Source: a virus
Length of the DNA: 22,057 nucleotides
Reading direction: 5' to 3' (one strand)
IMG/VR virus record: IMGVR_UViG_3300005613_000448
Location: 1-22,057 of that record
Shown in pieces: positions 17,055 through 22,057 of this stretch. The notes under the pieces are model-generated. The model was not told the DNA's origin. It searched no databases and saw only the letters and a list, made by a program, of their open reading frames with translations. Position 1 is the first letter of the stretch, and the number at the start of each line of letters is the position of its first letter. The translations under genes and the position numbers were made by a program.

Positions 17055-17376
17055 TACTATTCCAGAAGTATTTGTAGAACTTGAGGAAAAACCTCAATGT
17101 CTCATTTTCGATAAGCACCTAACTGATAGAAAACACATCAAGAGAATACTAATAGAGGCTTTATCCCCCTATTTCAGGGAACAATACCTACACCAAGTAT
17201 CCCACATTTTAGCTATCGAAATAAAAGTAGCTTTGTCATCTGGCATCTTCAACATAGATGCTGAGTTAGACCTCATTTTCAAAGAGATGCAAGGCAAAAT
17301 AAACATAAGTCCTCAAAAGGAAAAGGTTATTAGGGTTGTTTGTCAGACCATCTTGTCCTGCTCAGAACTAAAATAA
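17047..17376 (+). CDS. Small helical protein of unknown function
   Basis: A 109-residue product if the ATG at 17047 is used (MSNTIPEVFVELEEKP...). The frame also has an ATG at 16996, but that would overlap the previous gene by 59 bases and add a 17-residue N-terminus copied from another frame; 17047 leaves only an 8-base overlap. The protein is mainly helical: DRKHIKRILIEALSPYFREQ, then HILAIEIKVALSSGIF, and a C-terminal helix with two Cys. No membrane span, signal or known motif. In position it sits just before the long fibre, so a fibre chaperone is one idea, unsupported by any motif. Confidence 0.65.
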   Translation: MSNTIPEVFVELEEKPQCLIFDKHLTDRKHIKRILIEALSPYFREQYLHQVSHILAIEIKVALSSGIFNIDAELDLIFKEMQGKINISPQKEKVIRVVCQTILSCSELK

Positions 17377-17382
17377 AGTATA

Positions 17383-19011
17383 ATGCCTAGAAGAAACAAT
17401 AGAAGTAGAGATAGAAGTCGTAACAGCAGGGCAAGCGATACTATTCTACCTAGAAGAACTTATTTAGAACAGGCAGAAAAGCTAGTACACCCGCAGTTAG
17501 GTCTTCGAGGAGCTAATGGTACAGACGGAGCAGACGGAGCTGATGGTGCTGATGGAGCTGATGGAGCCCCTGGAGCCCCTGGTGCTGATGGAGCTGATGG
17601 CGCTGATGGTATTTCTATTACTTGGACAGGAGCTTATAGTGCTGGTACTACTTATGCTATAAATGATGCTGTAAGTTACACGGGGCACTCTTTTATTTGT
17701 ACCACAGCTACTACTGGTAACGCACCTGATAGTACCCCAGCTAATAATACTTGGTGGGATGTTCTCTGTGCTGGTCAAGCTTCTATTCCAACCTACGACT
17801 ACAATGACTATTACAACTATTTAGACTTAGTTATTTATGATGATGTCATTTATCAGGTAACTAATGTTGCTGGAAGTGGACCTTGGCCTGGCCCAGTAGG
17901 CAGTTATAACCCTTCTACCTCCCCTACTAATGCTGACTATACCGTTATTGGTTCTGCTGGTGCTGGTGATGTAGTGGGTCCAGGAAGCTCCACTGATGAT
18001 GACATTGTAGTCTTCGATGGAACGACAGGAAAGCTAATAGCAGATAGTGGAGTAAGTATTACTGATGTTCCTACTAAAACAGGAACGAACTCTTTCTCAG
18101 GAACAAACACATTTACTACTGACCTAAACCTATCAACAGGTCTTATTGACTCTGAGTATACACTAACCCCAACAGGACAAACCTTTTATCCTGACTTTGA
18201 GGAAGCTTCTATTCAAATAGCAGATGCTTCTGCCTTTACTACGGGTATTATTAGTCTTGGTGCGGCAACTGGGCTTATAGATGGCAAAACTATCAAAGTA
18301 TTAGTTCTGGCTCCAACGACATACGATGCTACTTTTGTTATTGATAGTGATTGGAACTGGGTAAGCTCTTCTGTAGCAAAAATCTATCAGAACAAGGACA
18401 CTTTATTTACCATCACTTGTAGAGGAATAGCACAGACTGACATTTACATTAGTGCTCAAAGGGCTGACCACGGACAACTTGATGGTTTATCTGATGATGA
18501 CCACTCTCAATACCACAATGATACTAGGGCTGATAGTTGGTTAGAGGATAACTACACAGGAACAACCTTCCCAGGAACTCCTTATGATGGCCAAATGTTC
18601 TATCGTACTGACTTGGACGAACAGTTCTGGTATGATAGTGGAAGAGCAAAATGGCTAAGCAGTCCAAGGCAGGTAGCATTTGGTTTTACAGCTAACTTGA
18701 CTGTCGGTAACTGGATGAAACTAGCAGGCAATGTTACTAGTTCAGCCACAGCAGGCCATCAGGCAGTTTATGATTCTACTATTGTTGGATGGTCTTATTG
18801 CCAGAATGCTACTGCTAGTGGTTCGTATGAAATCTATGTGAATGGAACAGCGAGTGGAGTAACCCTATCTCATGCTTCAGCTACAACAGGGACAGACACT
18901 ACACTAAACCTAAATGTAGCCGCAACAGATGTAATAGCGGTCAAGAATGTTGGTGGTACTTCAGTAGCTGCTCCAGTAGTTCAAATTGTTATGAAAAGGA
19001 GAGCTTCCTAA
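17383..19011 (+). CDS. Collagen-like tail fibre with carbohydrate-binding-like module
   Basis: A 542-residue probable receptor-binding fibre. In order: Arg-rich N-terminus (residues 1-25); Gly-X-Y collagen-like repeat, residues 40-76, mainly GAD with two GAP; a module at 79-128 with WTGAYSAGTTYAINDAVSY and aromatic/Trp positions through NNTWWDVL, the pattern of CBM5/12-like chitin-binding modules often found in phage fibres; a second aromatic stretch with YLDLVIYDDVIYQV; a central beta domain; HGQLDGLSDDDHSQYHNDTR, a motif common near phage fibre tips; and a C-terminal beta domain ending VQIVMKRRAS. It lacks the T7 gp17 N-domain, so it must attach by another route, perhaps through the adaptor at 12504. 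No Shine-Dalgarno is seen. Confidence 0.88.
   Translation: MPRRNNRSRDRSRNSRASDTILPRRTYLEQAEKLVHPQLGLRGANGTDGADGADGADGADGAPGAPGADGADGADGISITWTGAYSAGTTYAINDAVSYTGHSFICTTATTGNAPDSTPANNTWWDVLCAGQASIPTYDYNDYYNYLDLVIYDDVIYQVTNVAGSGPWPGPVGSYNPSTSPTNADYTVIGSAGAGDVVGPGSSTDDDIVVFDGTTGKLIADSGVSITDVPTKTGTNSFSGTNTFTTDLNLSTGLIDSEYTLTPTGQTFYPDFEEASIQIADASAFTTGIISLGAATGLIDGKTIKVLVLAPTTYDATFVIDSDWNWVSSSVAKIYQNKDTLFTITCRGIAQTDIYISAQRADHGQLDGLSDDDHSQYHNDTRADSWLEDNYTGTTFPGTPYDGQMFYRTDLDEQFWYDSGRAKWLSSPRQVAFGFTANLTVGNWMKLAGNVTSSATAGHQAVYDSTIVGWSYCQNATASGSYEIYVNGTASGVTLSHASATTGTDTTLNLNVAATDVIAVKNVGGTSVAAPVVQIVMKRRAS
17500..17610 (+). repeat. 9-bp coding repeats for collagen-like Gly-X-Y triplets
   Basis: Twelve consecutive Gly-X-Y triplets, mostly encoded by variants of gga gct gat. 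Such 9-base tandem DNA can expand or contract by slippage and change fibre shaft length. Collagen-like triple helices of this type occur in phage fibres. Confidence 0.9.
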
Positions 19012-19013
19012 CT

Positions 19014-19235
19014 ATGATTTTACAGGGCAATTATGGTAACTTTGAAATACCTATTCCAGAAGGTTATGAGGTAGTATCTACTGGAAGTATTATTCTAGAT
19101 GGTGACTTGTTCTTAGATGGGGGTATAGAGTTCTACCCAGAGAGAAATCTTATAGAATGGAAAGCTTTTCTCAGTGCTGACCTAGTACAACGAACAGTAA
19201 GTAGTGAAATGCTTATTATTAGGAGTATACCCTGA
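19014..19235 (+). CDS. Small protein of unknown function after the fibre gene
   Basis: A 73-residue protein beginning 2 bases after the fibre stop. It is beta-prone and acidic (GNFEIPIPEGYEVVSTGSII, then DLFLDGGIEFYPERNLIEW). aaggag at 18996-19001 lies 12 bases upstream, one of the few Shine-Dalgarno-like motifs in the window. It may be a fibre cap or accessory subunit by position only. It is the last gene before the long non-coding region. Confidence 0.6.
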   Translation: MILQGNYGNFEIPIPEGYEVVSTGSIILDGDLFLDGGIEFYPERNLIEWKAFLSADLVQRTVSSEMLIIRSIP

Positions 19236-19241
19236 GAGCTC

Positions 19242-19330
19242 CTGTAAGCCGTTCTGAGAGAGGTATAGTATAAACACGACTCAGTACTCTCATAAAGACT
19301 AAAATGAGCATACACGAGCTTACAGATGGC
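19242..19330 (+). repeat. Paired element, copy 1 (tatagtata box in an inverted repeat)
   Basis: Contains ggtatagtataaaca (19262-19276) and gcttacagatggc (19318-19330), 56 bases apart start to start, exactly as in copy 2. An 8-bp outer stem pairs ctgtaagc (19242-19249) with gcttacag (19318-19325). Inner pairings tgagag (19255-19260) / ctctca (19287-19292), or ctcat / atgag (19289-19308), are possible. Could be a promoter for phage or host polymerase, an origin or a structured RNA; the sequence does not decide. Confidence 0.7.
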
Positions 19331-19471
19331 ATACAGGAGATACTGGTGAATCCTCTACCTACAAACATACAAAGATACAAATAATAAAGTGCTGGGAAAT
19401 AAATAACAAAATGCCCAGTGAAAATACTAACAATAAAACTATAATAGGACGGTCAGGTGGGAGTTCAGAAC

Positions 19472-19540
19472 TAGTAGCTCTAATAAAACTACATACAAAT
19501 GACCAGCTTAGAACTTAGTAGCTTAGAGGAAACTACATAC
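19472..19540. repeat. Diverged 25-bp direct repeat
   Basis: Copies at 19472-19496 and 19516-19540 (offset 44) both begin tagtagct and end aaactacatac; 20 of 25 positions agree. Similarity continues weakly on both sides (agaac before; a gac...gc pattern after), so this looks like an old tandem duplication of about 44 bases. Confidence 0.8.
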
Positions 19541-19561
19541 TATGACTCCTGCTCTATTGTA

Positions 19562-19583
19562 GACGCTCCTTTGGGGTCGCGTC
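19562..19583 (+). terminator. GC-rich hairpin, possible late-operon terminator
   Basis: gacgc (19562-19566) pairs with gcgtc (19579-19583), with a further cc/gg pair inside. It is conspicuously GC-rich against AT-rich surroundings and lies about 330 bases after the last late gene. The loop core ctttgggg recalls the capsid hairpin (gctttggt). No T-tract follows, so the terminator call is tentative. Confidence 0.4.
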
Positions 19584-19650
19584 TTGGTAAATCTGAATAG
19601 TTATTATGAAATGGTTAGTATAGACTAGTTGAGAATAGAGTTTTAGGCGA

Positions 19651-19690
19651 GGTGGAGTTAGGTTGGAGTTAGTTATGGTTTTTATTTTGG
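19651..19690. repeat. G/T-rich block related to the 20336 block
   Basis: ggtggagttaggtt followed by ggagttagttatggttttta. It resembles 20336-20348 (ggtggagttggtt) as a direct repeat, and it is complementary in part to the 21-base tandem unit (gttatgg against ccataac; agttagt against actaact). Confidence 0.6.
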
Positions 19691-19816
19691 AATGAAAAAT
19701 TCTTCCCAGTTGTGTGAAGGGAAACTTATAAACAAGAAATCAAAAATACCCCCATACCCACCTTTATTTACACCATTTCCCAACTAACTTTCTCTAAACT
19801 TATAACTTATCATGCC

Positions 19817-19860
19817 TAATGAGAGTTCTATAAAGAGGAAGCCTTACCCATCTCTCATTA
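19817..19860 (+). terminator. 9-bp hairpin followed by T-rich tract
   Basis: taatgagag (19817-19825) pairs perfectly with ctctcatta (19852-19860) across a 26-base loop; ccttttagtttctttc follows. Could be a terminator or a processed RNA structure. Confidence 0.4.
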
Positions 19861-19915
19861 CCTTTTAGTTTCTTTCATTCTATTCCCATTCAATAGTAAC
19901 AGATACAATAGAGAG

Positions 19916-19942
19916 AAACAATAGAGAGACATAGTAATAATA
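19916..19942 (+). repeat. Long-range inverted repeat, left arm
   Basis: Reads aaacaatagagaga then catagtaataata. The complement of 20708-20736 is the same except for two extra bases (ta) in the middle. A partial direct duplication, acaatagagaga, precedes it at 19905. Confidence 0.85.
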
Positions 19943-19984
19943 GATAACCTATTCCCAGTATCTAATAAATAACTAGTATCCTTT

Positions 19985-20089
19985 GTAAGCTCTTCTAAGG
20001 CTCTCTAAGGGGGGTATAGTATAAACATGAGTACTGAGTTATGTTTTATTAGAAATGCTCTTAGAATAGCTTACAGGTGGCTTAGAGAG
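19985..20089 (+). repeat. Paired element, copy 2 (tatagtata box, pseudoknot-like pairing)
   Basis: Contains ggtatagtataaaca (20013-20027) and gcttacaggtggc (20069-20081), 56 bases apart as in copy 1. gtaagctcttctaag (19985-19999) pairs with cttagaatagcttac (20060-20074) with one mismatch, and ctctctaag (20001-20009) pairs perfectly with cttagagag (20081-20089). The two pairings cross, the arrangement of a pseudoknot if transcribed. tatagt is also a fair sigma-70 -10 hexamer, but no good -35 is present. Confidence 0.75.
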
Positions 20090-20123
20090 GACGTTATACT
20101 GTTCTAACATACATCCTTTCATC

Positions 20124-20173
20124 TACTCCCAACTAATAAAGATGGGGAGTAAGAACTCTTCTTGGAACTTACT
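20124..20173 (+). promoter_or_regulatory. Two mutually exclusive hairpins
   Basis: tactccc (20124-20130) can pair with gggagta (20145-20151), while gagtaag (20147-20153) can pair with cttactc (20167-20173). The shared gagta means only one can form, as in attenuators. No leader peptide or ligand domain is recognised. Confidence 0.35.
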
Positions 20174-20221
20174 CTTAGTTTCTCTGAGTTAGGTAGGATA
20201 AGCTGAGAGTTGGGTGAGAGA

Positions 20222-20291
20222 AAATACCTAATTCTAGAATAAAGGGTGTTTAGCGACGACAACAGGCCAAATAAATGCATTTTAGGTATTT
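20222..20291. repeat. 10-bp inverted repeat
   Basis: aaatacctaa (20222-20231) and ttaggtattt (20282-20291) are perfect complements 50 bases apart. The interval holds a locally GC-richer segment, gcgacgacaacaggcc. Confidence 0.55.
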
Positions 20292-20420
20292 GAAATAAGG
20301 TTAGAAATAGGTTTTTAGAGGGGGTTTTTAGTTTTGGTGGAGTTGGTTTTGTGTTTATTTTTGTTTTTGGGAGTTGGTTTGAAATTATGTTGGTTATTTT
20401 TGAGTTCTAATTTTTTATTT
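20292..20420. other. G/T-rich, strand-asymmetric block
   Basis: About 130 bases almost free of C on the + strand. It includes gagttggtt twice (20340-20348, 20371-20379), complementary to aaccaactc (20560-20568), and ttggttat (20390-20397), complementary to ataaccaa in each 21-base unit just downstream. A long imperfect hairpin with the C/A-rich array is possible. Confidence 0.7.
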
Positions 20421-20426
20421 ATAACT

Positions 20427-20552
20427 AGCTCTAACTAACCATAACCAAGCTCTAACTAACCATAACCAAGCTCTAACTAACCATAACCAAGCTCTAACTA
20501 ACCATAACCAAGCTCTAACTAACCATAACCAAGCTCTAACTAACCAAGACCA
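20427..20552. repeat. 21-bp tandem repeat array
   Basis: Five identical 21-base units (agctctaactaa followed by ccataacca) start at 20427, 20448, 20469, 20490 and 20511, then a sixth (20532-20552) with changes near its end. Degenerate C/A-rich copies continue to about 20610. 21 bases is two helical turns, so bound proteins would line up on one face, as with iterons. Short repeats of another sequence also lie near the terminal repeat of T7. Confidence 0.95.
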
Positions 20553-20707
20553 AGCCTAGAACCAACTCTAACCAACCATTACCAGCAATAAATAAAATAG
20601 ACCAACCATGCTCAGCAACTAGTATCTAACCTCTCTATGAATAGAATGATAATGCTGGAGAAGTAGTGGGTATGTATGTATGTAATGTATTGTATGTCTC
20701 TCTCTAG

Positions 20708-20736
20708 TATTATTACTATGTATCTCTCTATTGTTT
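20708..20736 (-). repeat. Long-range inverted repeat, right arm
   Basis: Complement of the arm at 19916-19942: tattattactatg then tatctctctattgttt. Together the arms enclose paired element copy 2, the hairpins, the G/T block and the 21-base array. Confidence 0.85.
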
Positions 20737-20811
20737 TTGTTACTTTTGTTATTTTGTCTCCTCTTCTTTAGGGGCGAATTTATTTTATTTCTTGTTTTTC
20801 TTGTTTGAGTT

Positions 20812-21213
20812 ATGTCTAAATACCTTCCAGTCTTTTTGTTTGTCTTCTTAGTTGGTTGTTCTGTTATTCCTAGTGACTCTTCTTACCTGCCAAATTTACA
20901 GGTGGGGGAAAATAGTATAGACTTGATGGCTTCTACTGAGTCTATAGTATCCTCTCCTGTATTACATAGTGTTCCTTGGTTGTCTCCTTGGTTGTCTCTA
21001 TTAGGACTTGGACTACCTTTGCTTAGGAGAGGTTCCCGAAAGAAGATAGGTGGCGCTATGAAAAGTGTGATTCCTTATGATGGGAAGATAGACTTAGTAT
21101 CTTTCCTAAAAGAGTTTCTTGAGGCTTATGCTCTACTTATACAAAAAGAGGCCAGTACCAAAAGCGGGGAAAGCAACCCTCAACCCCGTGAAAATAAAAA
21201 GAATCTTTTATGA
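20812..21213 (+). CDS. Predicted lipoprotein with second hydrophobic segment
   Basis: A 133-residue protein. Lys-3 and a hydrophobic stretch end in the lipobox LVGC (13-16), so Cys-16 should be lipidated; the +2 residue is Ser, not Asp, which favours the outer membrane. A second hydrophobic segment at 55-71 (PWLSPWLSLLGLGLPLL) is followed by RRGSRKK, and the C-terminus is helical then polar. T7 spanin genes 18.5/18.7 are missing from their usual place next to the terminase here, so a spanin-type lysis protein is one possibility; a superinfection-exclusion lipoprotein is another. I do not recognise the family. The start has no good Shine-Dalgarno; the stop overlaps the next start (ATGA). Confidence 0.75.
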   Translation: MSKYLPVFLFVFLVGCSVIPSDSSYLPNLQVGENSIDLMASTESIVSSPVLHSVPWLSPWLSLLGLGLPLLRRGSRKKIGGAMKSVIPYDGKIDLVSFLKEFLEAYALLIQKEASTKSGESNPQPRENKKNLL

Positions 21214-21431
21214 AAACAACTTACCAATACAAATGTAAAACCTGTAACGAAGTCTTCGAGAAAGACTATCCTCAGTACAAGCCTGCCAAAAGACCTAAAA
21301 GTCCTTGCTGTGGTTCTTCTAGCGAGCGTTCCTACTATGTTCCTACCTTGGACTTTGGTTGGGACTCAGATTTTCATTCTAACAAGCTAAAGTTTGAAAG
21401 AGAGAATAAGCTCCGTAGTAAAAAGAAATGA
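21210..21431 (+). CDS. Small zinc-ribbon protein (FmdB-like)
   Basis: A 73-residue protein with YKCKTCNEVFEKDY (C9, C12) and SPCCGSSSER (C33, C34), the layout of FmdB-type zinc ribbons, which usually read C-x-x-C ... C-P-x-C-G. Here the first Cys of the second knuckle is Ser-31 and an extra Cys sits beside the last one, so four Cys remain but with changed spacing. The C-terminal tail is basic (KLKFERENKLRSKKK), compatible with nucleic-acid binding. Function unknown; possibly a transcription or host-interaction factor. It is coupled on both sides by ATGA overlaps within the three-gene cassette. Confidence 0.75.
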   Translation: MKTTYQYKCKTCNEVFEKDYPQYKPAKRPKSPCCGSSSERSYYVPTLDFGWDSDFHSNKLKFERENKLRSKKK

Positions 21432-21790
21432 AAAAGGTTTATAATGAGCTAAAAAGGTATGGAGTCTCAATAAAGGGAATGTGGCAGGACTTTGCTATAA
21501 GCTTCTGTAAGGACTTAGGAGACGACTTCGAGGTTATTGAGGGTATGGTGTGCTTTGATAACGGAAAGCTCCTCCTGGCGCAAACTGAGGACGCTGAAGA
21601 CCAAATAGACACTCTTATACACGAAGTCCTACACATTATTCTCGATGGGGCTTACCTAGGTGAGGAAGAAGAAATAGACGGCAAACATTCTCTTTCTAAT
21701 GAAGAGCTGGTGAGGCAAATAACTCCTTCTATGGTTCACTTCTTACGCAATAATAAAAAGTTCCTAGCTGTTGTCTTGAAGAGTTTCTAA
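21428..21790 (+). CDS. Mini zinc metallopeptidase-like protein (HExxH)
   Basis: A 120-residue protein with the zinc-binding motif HEVLH at 65-69 inside TLIHEVLHIILDG. Downstream, LSNEELVRQITPSMVHFLRNN (from residue 89) has the Glu-rich helix expected to give a third ligand (E92 or E93). The pattern, short N-terminal beta part with a recorded default (FDNGKLLLAQTED), a helix with HExxH, then NEE and a helix ending in N, is that of the small IrrE/ImmA-like peptidases found in many phages. In larger relatives such enzymes cut repressors, so a role in switching off a host or prophage regulator is possible but unproven. It ends 5 bases before a terminator hairpin. Confidence 0.75.
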   Translation: MKKVYNELKRYGVSIKGMWQDFAISFCKDLGDDFEVIEGMVCFDNGKLLLAQTEDAEDQIDTLIHEVLHIILDGAYLGEEEEIDGKHSLSNEELVRQITPSMVHFLRNNKKFLAVVLKSF

Positions 21791-21794
21791 ATAA

Positions 21795-21826
21795 GAGAGG
21801 TCAGAACGAAAGTGAACTGACCTCTC
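21795..21826 (+). terminator. 10-bp hairpin after the lipoprotein cassette
   Basis: gagaggtcag (21795-21804) pairs perfectly with ctgacctctc (21817-21826). Inside, ac/gt closes a gaaa tetraloop (806-813 within the 21 kb block). No T-tract follows; aaaagaagaaatg does. Best read as the cassette's terminator or an RNase III-type processing site. Confidence 0.7.
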
Positions 21827-21911
21827 AAAAGAAGAAATGTATAACGAGAACAATGTATTATAGACAGGGGGAGTGAAAAGTAAAACAGAAGCCTGGGAAA
21901 ATAAATAAAAG

Positions 21912-21935
21912 TTTTTCTAGAAAAATCTAGATTTT
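21912..21935. repeat. Two overlapping 14-bp palindromes
   Basis: tttttctagaaaaa (21912-21925) and aaaatctagatttt (21922-21935) are each perfect palindromes sharing four bases. Possible operator or hairpin followed by T-rich sequence. Confidence 0.6.
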
Positions 21936-21954
21936 CTCACAATTTCGATGAAGA

Positions 21955-21971
21955 AGTATACTATATATACT
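21955..21971. promoter_or_regulatory. Short hairpin with minus-strand tatagtata core
   Basis: agtata (21955-21960) pairs with tatact (21966-21971). The minus strand at 21957-21965 reads tatagtata, the core of the elements at 19264 and 20015. The shared nonamer is simple AT-rich sequence, so the link is weak. Confidence 0.35.
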
Positions 21972-22041
21972 ATGATAGAACGCTGGGCCAGCACACAGGG
22001 ACTATTCTGCCCCGACCGAGCCTTTGCTTTGCTTCGCCTAT

Positions 22042-22047
22042 TATAAT
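22042..22047 (+). promoter_or_regulatory. Possible -10 box at right edge
   Basis: A perfect tataat lies 10 bases before the window ends. No convincing -35 is found 16-18 bases upstream (agcctt region). Nothing downstream is visible to judge it. The rest of 21827-22041 shows no gene. Confidence 0.25.
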
Positions 22048-22057
22048 ATTATTTATG

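Larger units (their letters stand above)
19236..20811. other. Structured non-coding region, about 1.58 kb
   Basis: Neither strand has an ORF I would call a gene: frames are broken often and base composition swings between A-rich, G/T-rich and C/A-rich blocks. It contains the paired tatagtata elements, direct and inverted repeats, hairpins and the 21-base tandem array listed separately. The rest is AT-rich sequence without recognised features. It separates the late virion/packaging genes from the small lipoprotein cassette. Confidence 0.85.

Noticed and set aside
19271-19290. T7 class promoter (acgactca near 19277)
   Set aside because: Only eight bases agree with the T7 consensus, they are not followed by ctataggg, and copy 2 of the element lacks them.
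19133-19315. 60-residue minus-strand ORF running into the non-coding region
   Set aside because: Overlaps the 3' end of a + strand gene and element copy 1, has no motif, and every other gene is on the + strand.
20427-20552. CRISPR array
   Set aside because: The 21-base units are directly adjacent with no spacers; this is a plain tandem repeat.
21941-22030. tRNA gene near the right edge
   Set aside because: ttcgat and some GC pairs are present, but no cloverleaf with acceptor stem, anticodon arm and T-loop can be drawn.

Overview
The window reads as the late (virion and packaging) arm of a T7-like podovirus: tailed phage, short tail, autographivirus-type gene order. Every recognisable gene lies on the + strand. 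The order major capsid, tail tubular A, tail tubular B, gp13-, gp14-, gp15- and gp16-like internal virion proteins, tail fibre N-domain, holin-like protein, small terminase, large terminase follows T7 genes 10-11-12-13-14-15-16-17-17.5-18-19 without a break. The DNA is moderately AT-rich by eye, starts rarely have a Shine-Dalgarno sequence, and many genes are coupled by ATGA or TAATG overlaps. No RNA polymerase, integrase, photosynthesis gene or tRNA is visible, so the host cannot be named; an environmental (for example marine) host is only a guess.

Layout: 1-882 is the 3' part of the major capsid gene, followed by a strong hairpin at 910-933 in the place of the T7 T-phi terminator. 961-3971 encode the two tail tube proteins. 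3968-12496 encode four internal (ejected) proteins; the last two, 948 and 1530 residues, are longer than in T7, and no lysozyme/transglycosylase domain is recognisable in the gp16-like protein. 12504-13835 is the tail-fibre/adaptor protein, 13847-14257 a holin-like protein, 14254-16339 the terminase. 16342-19235 is an accessory receptor-binding block: two small related beta proteins, a small helical protein, a 542-residue collagen-like fibre with a carbohydrate-binding-like module, and a 73-residue unknown.

19236-20811 (about 1.58 kb) has no gene I can support. It is densely structured: two copies of an element built around ggtatagtataaaca with a conserved downstream box at identical spacing and flanking inverted repeats; a diverged 25-bp direct repeat; five perfect plus one degenerate copies of a 21-bp repeat; G/T-rich blocks complementary to that repeat; a 27/29-bp inverted repeat whose arms lie about 0.77 kb apart; and several hairpins. 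It lies beyond the terminase and fibre genes, where T7-like genomes approach their physical ends, so a role in packaging, replication or transcription switching is plausible but not shown.

20812-21790 is a tightly overlapping three-gene cassette (lipoprotein, zinc-ribbon protein, HExxH mini-metallopeptidase) closed by a 10-bp terminator hairpin at 21795-21826. The last 230 bases hold palindromes and a third, minus-strand copy of the tatagtata core, and no gene.
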